NCBI GenBank assembly: GCA_947624675.1 | Contig: CANQLI010000004.1 | Coordinates: 97,310 to 161,309, forward strand | DNA: 64,000 nucleotides | Direction of reading: 5' to 3' | Source of the DNA: an uncultured Clostridia bacterium | Lineage (GTDB): Bacteria > Bacillota > Clostridia > Oscillospirales > Ruminococcaceae | In this document: in pieces, positions 15,056 to 24,140 of the stretch | Layout of the letters: every line of letters starts with the position of its first letter | How positions within the stretch are numbered: the first letter of the stretch is position 1 | Made by a program: the position numbers and the translations under genes | The notes under the pieces: generated by a model | The model's input: only the letters and a program-made list of their open reading frames with translations | What the model was told of the DNA's origin: nothing | The model's database searches: none

Positions 15056-15083
15056 TTGACATTTTTTATTTATGTTATATAAT
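15056..15083 (+). promoter_or_regulatory. proximal promoter of the LRR/dockerin gene
   Basis: TTGACA (15056-15061), 16-nt spacer, TATAAT (15078-15083), 30 bases before ATG 15114 with its AAGGAGG ribosome site. Confidence 0.75.
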
Positions 15084-15113
15084 GTAATTTATAGAATATA
15101 AGGAGGATTTTAT

Positions 15114-16793
15114 ATGACAAAAATCAAAAATCGCACACTCAGCTTATTTACTGCAATCATAATGGTCATAGGGCTTGTCGGCGTTATGCCCTCGGTTAGC
15201 GCCGGAGCGGAAACCTCCGGAGATTTTGAATATGATTTGCTTTATGATGATTATATTGAGATCACAGGTTACACAGGTAATGCGGCACAGATTACTATCC
15301 CAAGTGAAATCAACGGAATTAGCGTAGTAAGCATTGGATATGAAGCTTTTTATAGTTGTGACAGTCTTGTAAGTGTGACAATACCAAGCAGCATATCATC
15401 AGTTTCGTTCGGTGCTTTTTCTGAATGTTCAAGCCTTATGATTATCAATGTAGCAGAAGATAGCGAATATTATTCGTCTGTCAACGGTATTTTATACAAT
15501 AAGGAACAAACCGAGCTTATTCAATGTCCCGGTGCAATAACAAGTTTAACTATACCTGACGGTGTAACAAGCATCGGACAAAGCTCTTTTTCATATTCTG
15601 TAAATCTGACAAGTGTAACGATTCCCGACAGCGTTACAAGTATCGGAGATTGGGCATTTGAAGGATGTGAAAAGCTAAACAGCATTGAAATTCCCGACAG
15701 CGTTATTAGCATTGGAGAGTATGCGTTTGATGAAACTCCTTTGATCACTAATCAGACAAGTGATATTAAATATGTAGATAAATGGGTAGTTCAATGTGAC
15801 GCACCAATAGAAACGGCAAACATCAAAGAAGGTACAGTCGGAATTGCAGACAATACTTTTTCATTTTGCGAATATTTAAAAAATGTGACGATCCCATACG
15901 GTATCAAGACCATTGGAATAAGCGCTTTTTCATATTGCAGCAGTCTTACAAGCGTAACAATACCTGATAGCGTTATTCGCATCGGAGATTGGGCATTTGG
16001 AAGCTGTGAAAAGCTTAATAGCATTGATATTCCCGACAGCGTTACAAGCATAGGAGTTTATGCTTTTGATGAAACGCCTTTAGTCAACAATCAGACAAGC
16101 GATATGAAATATGTAGGTAAATGGTTAGTTCAATATGACGGACAAAATAAAACGGCAAACATTAAAGAAGGTACAGTAGGAATTGCAGATCAGACATTTT
16201 CATTCTGTGAAAACCTTAATAGCGTAACTATACCTGACGGTGTTACTGGTATTGGAGTAGGTACTTTTGCGTTTTGTGTTAGCCTAAAAAACATATCGAT
16301 ACCTGATAGCGTTACAAGTATTGGAGAAAGTGCTTTTGTAGGCTGTTACAGTCTTGAAAGCATAAAAATACCAAACAGCGTAACAAGTATTGGAGAAGGT
16401 GCTTTTATTGAATGCTCCGGTCTTAAAAATATAACAATTCCAAATAGCGTAACAAGCATAGGAAATTATGCTTTTGGATATATATATGATTATGAAACAG
16501 ATGGAGGGGTAACACTCGACGGCTTTAAAATCTACTGCTACTCAAATACTGCCGGTGAGCAGTACGCAAAAGATAACGGATTTGACTACACTCTCATTAA
16601 CGGCGAGCAATCAATCGGAGACCTCTCGGGCGACGGCAAGATAACAACAGTAGATGTCGGTATAATAAACTCGTTTGCAAAGGGTACAAAAGATTATACT
16701 GATGAGCAGCTTTATCTCGCGGACGCAAACGCAGACGGTAAGATAACGACGGTAGATGTAGGACTAATAAATAAAATCGCTAAAGGCGTATAA
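15114..16793 (+). CDS. BspA-like leucine-rich repeat protein with type I dockerin
   Basis: 559 residues. A signal peptide (about 1-31, ending 'VSAGAE') precedes an array of LRR_5/BspA-type repeats of ~23 residues with the motif 'LTSVTIPDSVTSIGDWAFEGC'. A 113-residue block (about 15590-15930) is tandemly repeated with small changes. The C-terminus (about 500-559) is a type I dockerin with two Ca-binding repeats, 'DLSGDGKITTVDVGIINSFA' and 'DANADGKITTVDVGLINKIA'. The protein should be docked by calcium onto a cohesin-bearing scaffold outside the cell, with adhesion or substrate contact as the likely role. No scaffoldin is in the window. Confidence 0.93.
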   Translation: MTKIKNRTLSLFTAIIMVIGLVGVMPSVSAGAETSGDFEYDLLYDDYIEITGYTGNAAQITIPSEINGISVVSIGYEAFYSCDSLVSVTIPSSISSVSFGAFSECSSLMIINVAEDSEYYSSVNGILYNKEQTELIQCPGAITSLTIPDGVTSIGQSSFSYSVNLTSVTIPDSVTSIGDWAFEGCEKLNSIEIPDSVISIGEYAFDETPLITNQTSDIKYVDKWVVQCDAPIETANIKEGTVGIADNTFSFCEYLKNVTIPYGIKTIGISAFSYCSSLTSVTIPDSVIRIGDWAFGSCEKLNSIDIPDSVTSIGVYAFDETPLVNNQTSDMKYVGKWLVQYDGQNKTANIKEGTVGIADQTFSFCENLNSVTIPDGVTGIGVGTFAFCVSLKNISIPDSVTSIGESAFVGCYSLESIKIPNSVTSIGEGAFIECSGLKNITIPNSVTSIGNYAFGYIYDYETDGGVTLDGFKIYCYSNTAGEQYAKDNGFDYTLINGEQSIGDLSGDGKITTVDVGIINSFAKGTKDYTDEQLYLADANADGKITTVDVGLINKIAKGV

Positions 16794-16833
16794 CAATTCT
16801 GATCTTCTTGATTAGAATTGATTTTATACCTCC

Positions 16834-16866
16834 GCCCCGCAGGGAGAGATCCTTGCGGGGCTTTTT
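16834..16866 (+). terminator. terminator after the LRR/dockerin gene
   Basis: GCCCCGCAGG - GAGAGAT - CCTTGCGGGGC followed by T5. Confidence 0.85.
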
Positions 16867-16878
16867 ATGCCTTGATTT

Positions 16879-16999
16879 TTAACAAATTATGAATATTGTT
16901 AATTTATTATGAATAAATTGTATTTATTTTATGAAAAATGTACGTTTGCGTACATTTTTTCCGGATTTTACGCTGTTAGTAGAGGAGCATAAAAAATAA
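16879..16999 (+). repeat. dispersed repeat, copy C (frame broken)
   Basis: It keeps the AACAAATTATGAATATTG start, the ATGTACG-TTTG-CGTACAT hairpin with T6, and the GCTGTTAGTAGAGG tail. Between 16898 and 16922 the sequence differs from the other copies and puts TGA at codon 8. From an internal ATG 16931 the frame again reads KNVRLRTFFPDFTLLVEE to 16999. Bases 17000-17095 show nothing further. Confidence 0.75.
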
Positions 17000-17095
17000 A
17001 GTTTTAAAAACAGCGATAAATTAAAAGAGTTGCTAACAAGGTCAATGATTTTTAATATAAATGAGAGCTAAACGAAATTTCTTTTCAGACTGTTT

Positions 17096-18460
17096 TTATT
17101 GTATACCCTTTTTCCTTTGCTCCTGATACCTAAAGCACTCCTTAGCAGCGACATCGCTCAAAACCAGAAGGCATATAAGATTTGGTATAGCCATTAAAGC
17201 GTTCGTAATGTCAGAAAACCGCCACACAAGCTCAAGATGTGCTGACGCTCCTACAAAGCTTACCAAGCTGTATACTGTTCTGTAAATCGGAGCTGTTTTT
17301 TTAGTCTTCAAGAGATATTCAAGTGATTTTTCTCCGTAATACTCCCAGCCGATTATGGTAGAAAAAGCAAAAAACACCAATCCTATTGCTACGATAACGC
17401 CTCCGAACGAGCCGAGTGCAGATTCAAATGCTTCTATTGTCAAAGAAGCTCCGGTATTTTTTGAATATTCTAAAACTCCGGATGAGGAGATCGCAAAAGC
17501 GGTTATCGTACAAACCAAAAGCGTATCAAAAAAAGTGCCTGTCATATTTATGTAGGCCTGTCTTGACGGGCTGTCGGTGTTCGCAGCGGCTGCGGCTATC
17601 GGAGCGGAGCCAAGACCGGCTTCGTTAGAGAAAACACCTCTTGAGACACCTGCCCGCATAGCTATAACAGCCGCAGAGCCTGCCAGACCTCCTGACACAC
17701 TTCTGAATGAAAAAGCGCCGTTTATCATTTCAAAAAGCCCTCTCGGAAGATTTTCAATATTTATCGCGGTGACCGCAAGCGCACACAGGATATAGCCGAT
17801 AGCCATTGTAGGAACTATCACAGAACATACCCTGCCTATACTTTTTATTCCGCCTATGAGAATGAGCATAACCATTGCGGAAAGCAGCGCTCCGCAAAGC
17901 CATACCGGAACATCTGCCAGCGACCTGACCGCAGTTGTAATAGAGTTAGCCTGTGCCATATTACCAATGCCGAAGGATGCTATTACGGTAAATACCGAAA
18001 ACAATGCCGCGAGTATTTTTCCCAGTATTTTAAATTTGAATCCGTTTTTCATCGCATACATTGGTCCGCCGCACATTTCGCCTTCGGAATTCTTTTCACG
18101 AAATTTCACCGCAAGCACGCTCTCGGCGTACTTTGTAGACAGTCCGAAAAGGGCGGCTATCCACATCCAGACTACCGCTCCCGGACCGCCTAGAACAAGA
18201 GCTGTTGCAACTCCCGCAATATTTCCTGTTCCTATAGTTGCCGCGAGCGCAGTCATAAGCGACTGAAACGGTGAAATGTCTCCGTTTTCAGCTTTGTGTT
18301 CCTTTTGCTTTGAAAACACAAGCTTTAAAGCGTGAAACAGATTTCTTAGCGGCAGAAGCCTGAGCCTTATTGTGAGAAATACTCCCGTTCCAACAAGCAG
18401 AATAAGCATCGGCGCTCCCCACAAAAGCTCATATATTTTGTCAAGAACCTCACCTATCAT
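17096..18460 (-). CDS. sodium:alanine symporter (AGCS family)
   Basis: 454 residues from ATG 18460, preceded by AGGAAGG at 8 bases; an in-frame GTG three codons earlier overlaps the ribosome site. It is a polytopic membrane protein with about 10-11 helices. The AGCS signature is clear: 'ATIGTGNIAGVATALVLGGP', 'VWMWIAALFGLSTKYAESVL' and 'GGPMYAM'. The family imports alanine or glycine with Na+ or H+. The gene stands alone on the minus strand; no regulator is visible. Family certain, precise substrate not. Confidence 0.95.
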   Translation of the reverse strand: MIGEVLDKIYELLWGAPMLILLVGTGVFLTIRLRLLPLRNLFHALKLVFSKQKEHKAENGDISPFQSLMTALAATIGTGNIAGVATALVLGGPGAVVWMWIAALFGLSTKYAESVLAVKFREKNSEGEMCGGPMYAMKNGFKFKILGKILAALFSVFTVIASFGIGNMAQANSITTAVRSLADVPVWLCGALLSAMVMLILIGGIKSIGRVCSVIVPTMAIGYILCALAVTAINIENLPRGLFEMINGAFSFRSVSGGLAGSAAVIAMRAGVSRGVFSNEAGLGSAPIAAAAANTDSPSRQAYINMTGTFFDTLLVCTITAFAISSSGVLEYSKNTGASLTIEAFESALGSFGGVIVAIGLVFFAFSTIIGWEYYGEKSLEYLLKTKKTAPIYRTVYSLVSFVGASAHLELVWRFSDITNALMAIPNLICLLVLSDVAAKECFRYQEQRKKGIQ

Positions 18461-18574
18461 AAATAACACCTTCCTGTATCCTTCGGTTAATAATACTTAT
18501 AAGAATTCTAAAAGATACTAAATTATTTTAAATTTATAGCTTACAGCCGTGTATTTTAAGCTTTTTTGCAATTC

Positions 18575-18603
18575 TTGACATAACGGCTGATATATGATAT
18601 ACT
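18575..18603 (+). promoter_or_regulatory. promoter of the surface-glycan operon
   Basis: TTGACA (18575-18580), 17-nt spacer, TATACT (18598-18603), 37 bases before the first glycosyltransferase gene. Confidence 0.75.
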
Positions 18604-18639
18604 AAATTAAATATACGGGCGAATTATGTCCAAAAGCGA

Positions 18640-19452
18640 GTGAATTACTTGGAGCTTAAACTCAATATCCTGCTTTCGTGTATGTATCAGAGCGATATGA
18701 GCCTGATAAGATCGTCAAACATCAAATGCGACACTGTAATCATAAATCAGTGTGATGAACAGAAAACCGTATGCGAAAGCATCGGCAAAAGCAATGTCAA
18801 AATGATCTGTACTACCGAGAGAGGACTTTCAAAGAGCAGAAATCTTGCGATAAAAAACAGCGATGCTGACATATGTATTTTATGCGATGACGACGAGGTC
18901 TTTGAGGACGGGTTTGAACAAAATCTTTTAAAGGCCTACAAAACCATAAAAGATGCTGATATAATAGCTGTCAAGATGAAAAATATGCCCGCCCATTTTC
19001 CCGACAGAGTAAAAAAGCTCGGCACACTCGATTTGTTTCACATAAGCTCTTGGCAGATAAGCTTCAGACGGGAAAGCCTTATAAAAAGCGGTGTTTTGTT
19101 TGATGAGCTTCTGGGCGCAGGTACCGGTAACGGTGCAGAAGAGGAGCTTAAATTTCTTACTGACTGTAAAAAGGCCGGTCTTAAAATTTACTATGTCCCT
19201 ATAACCGTTGCTTCGGCTGCACAAAAAAGTTCTACTTGGTTTTCGGGATTTAATAAGGCTTTTTTTGAGAACCGGGGAGCTTCCACAAGATATATTCTCG
19301 GACTTATACCGTCATCTTTATACGCCGTATATTACATTATAACAAAAAGAAGCATCTATAAAAAAGACATATCACCGCTTTGTGCTTTAAAAGCTATTTT
19401 CAGTGGGATCATCGGAAACAGGATAACAAAACAAAAAAGGAAATTAAAATGA
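18640..19452 (+). CDS. glycosyltransferase family 2 protein
   Basis: 270 residues from GTG 18640; a TTG at 18649 is an alternative, and neither has a strong ribosome site. A GT-A fold is indicated by 'LLSCMYQSD', 'TERGLSKSRNLAIKNSDADICILCDDDEVF' (the donor/metal-binding DDD) and 'ELLGAGTGNGAEEELKFLTDC'. The C-terminal part has hydrophobic stretches typical of membrane-associated glycan transferases. It is the first gene of the galactofuranose-type glycan operon and overlaps the next gene by ATGA. Donor and acceptor are unknown. Confidence 0.87.
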   Translation: MNYLELKLNILLSCMYQSDMSLIRSSNIKCDTVIINQCDEQKTVCESIGKSNVKMICTTERGLSKSRNLAIKNSDADICILCDDDEVFEDGFEQNLLKAYKTIKDADIIAVKMKNMPAHFPDRVKKLGTLDLFHISSWQISFRRESLIKSGVLFDELLGAGTGNGAEEELKFLTDCKKAGLKIYYVPITVASAAQKSSTWFSGFNKAFFENRGASTRYILGLIPSSLYAVYYIITKRSIYKKDISPLCALKAIFSGIIGNRITKQKRKLK

Positions 19453-20489
19453 ATAAAATCATTTCGTTTATAGTTCCGTCTTTCAACTGTGAAAAATTTA
19501 TTTCAAAGTGCCTTGATTCTTTTTTGAATATTAAGGTGCTCGATAAAATAGAGGTCGTAGTTGTAAACGACGGCTCGTCTGACAGGACCGAAGAGATAGC
19601 TCTCGGTTATCAGACGAGATACCCCGATTCATTCAAGGTAGTATCACAGCAAAACAAGGGACACGGAGGAGCTATCAATACCGGCACAAAATCGGCTTGC
19701 GGCAAGTATCTAAAGCCGATAGACGCCGACGATTGGGTAGTAACGGAAAATCTTCCGGCTTTTATAAAAGCACTTGAAAGGTGTCAAAGCGATGTGGTGC
19801 TTACACATCATCACACAATAGATATGTCAACCGGCGAAAAGCTTAAATGGATGACTTATCCCGAAGAGTTTTACAGAGAGTATACTCTCTCGGAAATAAT
19901 GGATAACTGGAAAAGCTTTGACAGAAGCCTTACATTTCACGGGATATGCTACCGGACGGATTTTTACAAGCAAAACACTTTAGAGCTCTCTGAGCATATA
20001 TTTTACGAGGATCACGAGTTTGCAACTATTCCCTGCTGTCTTGCTAAAAGCATAACTCCGTTTGATATGTTTATATATCAGTATCGGGTGGGCGACCTTG
20101 AACAGAGCGTTTCTGACCTCAATCAGCTTAAGCGCTTATCCCACACCGAAGCGGTCCTTATGCGCTTTATAAAGGAGCAGGCAATAACTGACCGCGCAAC
20201 CGATAAAAGCGGCGCAAAAAGATATTATGAGCAAAAGGCACAGGGTCTGCTTCTCAGCTATTTCACAACCGCTGCGCTTGTTGACAGCGACAAAAAAAGA
20301 GGACGCCAAAACGCCCTGAGACTTATGAATATATTCAGAGAAAAGATGCCGGGGGCAGCGGCTATTGCCGAAGGGCAGTTTAAGATATTTATGTACCTTA
20401 ACAAACTCCGTATTTCAAAGAAAACATACAAAAGGATATTGTCAACACGAATTTACAACAAGCTTAGGCACAATCACAGCTTTAGCTGA
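19449..20489 (+). CDS. glycosyltransferase family 2 protein
   Basis: 346 residues. ATG 19449 overlaps the previous stop (ATGA) and has AAGGAAA upstream; the longer open frame to 19380 lies inside the preceding gene. GT2 hallmarks are 'ISFIVPSFNCEKFISKCLDS', 'VVVNDGSSDRTEEIA', 'QNKGHGGAINTGTK' and 'KPIDADDWV' (DADD metal site). It is likely cytoplasmic and adds a sugar to a lipid-linked glycan primer. Sugar specificity cannot be read from sequence. Confidence 0.92.
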   Translation: MNKIISFIVPSFNCEKFISKCLDSFLNIKVLDKIEVVVVNDGSSDRTEEIALGYQTRYPDSFKVVSQQNKGHGGAINTGTKSACGKYLKPIDADDWVVTENLPAFIKALERCQSDVVLTHHHTIDMSTGEKLKWMTYPEEFYREYTLSEIMDNWKSFDRSLTFHGICYRTDFYKQNTLELSEHIFYEDHEFATIPCCLAKSITPFDMFIYQYRVGDLEQSVSDLNQLKRLSHTEAVLMRFIKEQAITDRATDKSGAKRYYEQKAQGLLLSYFTTAALVDSDKKRGRQNALRLMNIFREKMPGAAAIAEGQFKIFMYLNKLRISKKTYKRILSTRIYNKLRHNHSFS

Positions 20490-20555
20490 GCCTGAACGCT
20501 TTAGTTATCATACTTTTTACTGCCTGTCTTAACATTGAAAGGAACGATAAAATAA

Positions 20556-21413
20556 ATGACAAAAACAAAACTAAGATTTATGCCAAAGGAAGGAAGCTTT
20601 ATTGAAGCGTTTAAATATCACGACCTTTTAAGTCAGCTGGTTTCAAGAGATCTTAAGCTTAAGTACAGAAGAAGCTTTCTTGGGTATCTTTGGAGCATCT
20701 TAAATCCGCTTTTGGTAATGACGGTTATGACGATCGTTTTTTCTACTATGTTCGGAAGAAACCTTCCTAACTTTCCTATTTATCTTCTTTGCGGACGAAT
20801 TATATTTGAGTTTATAAACACCTCAACAGGTAAGGCGCTCGGTTCTATCACCGATAATGCTGTTCTGCTTAAAAAAACTTATGTATCAAAATTTATGTTC
20901 CCTTTAGCTAAGGTAACAAGCTCTATGATAGATTTTGTCTTTTCTATGGGCGCTCTTATTATCGTTATGGCATTTTTGTCTATCATAAGAGGCGAGTGTT
21001 TATTCTCTTTTTACAATCTGCTTTTCCCTCTAGTTGTGATACAAGTTTATTTGTTTTCTCTCGGGCTCGGCTTTTTGCTCGCAGAGCTTCATGTCTTTTT
21101 CAGAGATATTCGATATATTTATAACGCCATAACCGTTGCATGGCTGTATTTGTCCGCAATTTTCTATGACGCTAATATGTTAAAGGCAGTTCCTTGGGTT
21201 CAATTTGTCGTTGAGAAAATAAATCCGGCATACATCTACATCAAGCAATTCAGGGATATAATATGGATGGGAAGAAACGGGCTGGAATTTGTCTATAACA
21301 CCCGGATATTTGCCCAGTATTTTCTTGTCGGCACAGCTTATGCTCTCGCAATGCTTGCTATCGGCATCTTCTTTTTCAGAAGAAAGCAGGACAAGTTTAT
21401 TCTTTATATTTAA
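20556..21413 (+). CDS. ABC-2 type polysaccharide export permease
   Basis: 285 residues, RBS GAAAGGAACG upstream. About six membrane helices, with the ABC-2 exporter features 'LVSRDLKLKYRRSFLGYLWSILNPL' (trimmed here: KYRRSFLGYLWS) and 'ELHVFFRDIRYI', as in Wzm/TagG/RfbD permeases that move lipid-linked O-antigen or teichoic acid across the membrane. Its ATPase is the next gene, 15 bases on. Together with UDP-galactopyranose mutase and GlfT2-like genes it points to export of a galactofuranose-containing polymer. Confidence 0.93.
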   Translation: MTKTKLRFMPKEGSFIEAFKYHDLLSQLVSRDLKLKYRRSFLGYLWSILNPLLVMTVMTIVFSTMFGRNLPNFPIYLLCGRIIFEFINTSTGKALGSITDNAVLLKKTYVSKFMFPLAKVTSSMIDFVFSMGALIIVMAFLSIIRGECLFSFYNLLFPLVVIQVYLFSLGLGFLLAELHVFFRDIRYIYNAITVAWLYLSAIFYDANMLKAVPWVQFVVEKINPAYIYIKQFRDIIWMGRNGLEFVYNTRIFAQYFLVGTAYALAMLAIGIFFFRRKQDKFILYI

Positions 21414-21428
21414 GAGAGGGAGAAACAA

Positions 21429-22274
21429 GTGTTTGGATTTGTTAGGGACATTCCCGCCAAAAATAAAAAAAGCAAATATATAGTTGACCTTGACAATGTC
21501 ACCGTGCGCTTTAATAAAGCCAGTGAAAATGTTGACAACCTAAAGGAATACTTTGTAAAAATGATCCACCACGAGCTTATGTTTCAGGAGTTTCTGGCGC
21601 TTCAGGACATAACTCTAAAGATAAAACCCGGAGAAGCATGGGGCTTTGTCGGTACAAACGGCGCAGGAAAATCGACCCTTTTAAAGGTCATAAGCAAAAT
21701 CCTTAAGCCGTATAAAGGAACTGTAAGCGTAAACGGCACTATTGCTTCTTTGATCGAACTGGGCGCCGGAATAGACCCTCAGCTTACGGCAAGAGAAAAT
21801 ATTTTCTTAAACGGAACTATTCTAGGTTATTCAAAAAAATTTATCGAATCTAAATTTGATGATATAGTATCTTTTTCCGAGCTTGATGAATTTCTGGATT
21901 CCCCGGTAAAAAACTTTTCTTCAGGAATGAAAACAAGGCTGAGCTTTTCGATCGCAACAGTTATGGAGCCTGAAATTTTAATAGTTGACGAAATACTTGC
22001 GGTTGGAGATGCACTTTTCAGAAAGAAATGTATGGATCGTATGAATCATATGCTTTCCGGCGGTACAACGCTTCTTCTTGTTTCTCACAACATAAGTGAT
22101 ATACAGCGTCTTTGTACAAAAGCGATGTGGATAAACAGGGGAAAAACCGTGATGACAGGCGAGGTTTCAGAGGTCTGTACGGCTTACCAGGAAAACATCG
22201 CCGCTCTAAAGGAAAAAGAACGCATCGAGCGTGAAAAGAAAAAACAGCTTGATGCAGGTAAAAAAGCACAATAG
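21429..22274 (+). CDS. ABC exporter ATPase (Wzt/TagH type)
   Basis: 281 residues from GTG 21429, preceded by AGAGGGAG. The Walker A motif is 'GTNGAGKST', the signature motif 'NFSSGMKTRLSF', and Walker B 'EILIVDEILAVGD', with the H-loop in 'LLLVSHN'. The N-terminal ~30-residue lead-in 'VTVRFNKASENVDNLKEYF' is typical of polysaccharide and teichoic-acid exporter ATPases. There is no long C-terminal carbohydrate-binding domain as in O9a Wzt; instead a ~25-residue Lys/Glu-rich tail. It energises the permease encoded just upstream. Confidence 0.95.
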   Translation: MFGFVRDIPAKNKKSKYIVDLDNVTVRFNKASENVDNLKEYFVKMIHHELMFQEFLALQDITLKIKPGEAWGFVGTNGAGKSTLLKVISKILKPYKGTVSVNGTIASLIELGAGIDPQLTARENIFLNGTILGYSKKFIESKFDDIVSFSELDEFLDSPVKNFSSGMKTRLSFSIATVMEPEILIVDEILAVGDALFRKKCMDRMNHMLSGGTTLLLVSHNISDIQRLCTKAMWINRGKTVMTGEVSEVCTAYQENIAALKEKERIEREKKKQLDAGKKAQ

Positions 22275-22307
22275 GATTTTATTATAAGAAAGGTTGATAA
22301 TAAAGAA

Positions 22308-24140
22308 ATGGAAACTGTGAAGCTTCAAAACATTATAATGCAATATGATGCTGATGCAAACTTCAGAAAATATCCCGAGCTTATCTATCGTGCCGCAAAC
22401 TACAACAATCTTATCCCTATGGTATATGATCCTGAGGAAAAGGCTCATATTTTAAAACGGCTCAACTGTGTGGATTTTGTTTCGTACTTTAACTGCTTAC
22501 AGGTGGGTATGCTCAAAAAAAAGACATACGCTAAAAGCTTTAAGCTTCACCTTATTATCAAAGGAAAAGGTTCTATTGAGCTTCTGGAGGTTTTCAAAAA
22601 CTCAAAAACAGTAAACTATGCGGTTATGTCAAGCCAAGTTATCTCTGCTGATGAAAAAACCGAAATAGTTTTGGATATTCCCGATACAAATAAGCCTCTT
22701 GTTTCATTCGAGGCAACTGCTCTTGAAGACCTTTACATTTATAAGGGCTGGTATTCGGCAGAGGTCGAAAGCGATAAAATAAGAGAAATTAAAATTTCTC
22801 TCGCTATCACCACCTTTAAAAGAGAAGAATATGTTAAAAATAATATTGCGCTGTTAAAGACAAATGTTCTCTCTGAGGGAAGCGACCTAAGAAACAAAAT
22901 TTTTGTTCATATAATCGACAACGGCAGAACGCTTGACGCAAAAGCTCTTGACGGGTTTGGAATAAAGATTTACCCTAATAAAAATGTCGGAGGCGCAGGC
23001 GGCTTTACAAGGGGAATGATAGAGGCACTCCATCTTCCCGAAAAGCCTACACATATTCTCCTAATGGATGACGATGTGCTTATAATGACCGAAAGCCTTT
23101 TCAGGACATATTATCTTTTAAGAATTGTTAAAGAGGAGTATCAATCCTGTTTTGTAAGCGGAGCTATGTTTGACTATGACATCCGTGAGCGTCAATATGA
23201 AGATGTCGGCTACATTCGTGTCGCAAACGGAGAGTACGGTCCCGTAAAATCCGCTATGGATATGAGAAACATACTGAACGTTATCGACAACGACAATCTT
23301 CCAGAAAGAGCTAACTCATATGCGGGATGGTGGTATTGCTGTATCCCTGTTGAGCATATAGAGAAAAACGGTTTGCCGCTTCCTGTATTTGTACGCGGAG
23401 ACGATGTTGAGTTCAGTCTCAGAAACAAGGCAAGGTTTTTGACTATGAACGGAATATGTATCTGGCATGTTGGCTTTGCCGGAAAATTCAACGCCGCAAT
23501 GGAGCTTTATCAGGTCCACAGGAACAGCTTTGTTATCCAAGCCGCAAGCGGGATCTGTCCCGAGGTAAACTTTTTAAACAGAATAAAGCCGATGTTCTGG
23601 CTTGAGCTTACGAGATTTGCATATTCTAATGCAGAGCAGTTGTTAGACTCTATCGACGATTTTATGAAGGGTCCGGGATACCTTGAAACATTAAACGGAG
23701 AGCAATCAATAAAAGAACACAATCAGAAAAATGATAAGCTTTCTCATATTTCCAATTTCGCACAGTACAATGTCAAGAGCAAGGACCCATACACCTATAA
23801 AAGACTCGGAAAGCTTTCTAAGCTTTGGTATATGATAACAATTAACGGTCATCTACTTCCGAACTTTTTGCTTAGAAAATGGCCTGAGGTTATTTCATTT
23901 GACTTTTTCAATGTTCCGGGTAAAAACTTTATGCGAAAGCACCTTATAGCGGTAAACAACAAGGATAATACCGCTGTTATGAGAACTATAAACAGAAAAA
24001 AATGTTTCTCACTTATTAAGCGTTACAGAAAAACCATTAAGAATTACAAGAAAAATCACGAAACTGTTGAGAAGGCTTACAGAGATGAATTCAGCAGGAT
24101 GACAAGCGAGGAATTCTGGAAAGGTTATCTTGATATATGA
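22308..24140 (+). CDS. galactofuranosyltransferase GlfT2-like
   Basis: 610 residues. An N-terminal beta-rich domain (about 1-155) precedes a GT-A domain containing 'TTFKREEYV', 'PNKNVGGAGGFTRGM' and the DDD motif at 254-256 ('LLMDDDVL'), then a long helical C-terminus. This layout and these motifs match the GlfT2 family, which polymerises galactofuranose from UDP-Galf in mycobacterial galactan and has relatives in gut Firmicutes. UDP-galactopyranose mutase, which makes UDP-Galf, is two genes downstream. The stop overlaps the next start (ATGA). Galf transfer is well supported by context; linkage is not known. Confidence 0.9.
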   Translation: METVKLQNIIMQYDADANFRKYPELIYRAANYNNLIPMVYDPEEKAHILKRLNCVDFVSYFNCLQVGMLKKKTYAKSFKLHLIIKGKGSIELLEVFKNSKTVNYAVMSSQVISADEKTEIVLDIPDTNKPLVSFEATALEDLYIYKGWYSAEVESDKIREIKISLAITTFKREEYVKNNIALLKTNVLSEGSDLRNKIFVHIIDNGRTLDAKALDGFGIKIYPNKNVGGAGGFTRGMIEALHLPEKPTHILLMDDDVLIMTESLFRTYYLLRIVKEEYQSCFVSGAMFDYDIRERQYEDVGYIRVANGEYGPVKSAMDMRNILNVIDNDNLPERANSYAGWWYCCIPVEHIEKNGLPLPVFVRGDDVEFSLRNKARFLTMNGICIWHVGFAGKFNAAMELYQVHRNSFVIQAASGICPEVNFLNRIKPMFWLELTRFAYSNAEQLLDSIDDFMKGPGYLETLNGEQSIKEHNQKNDKLSHISNFAQYNVKSKDPYTYKRLGKLSKLWYMITINGHLLPNFLLRKWPEVISFDFFNVPGKNFMRKHLIAVNNKDNTAVMRTINRKKCFSLIKRYRKTIKNYKKNHETVEKAYRDEFSRMTSEEFWKGYLDI

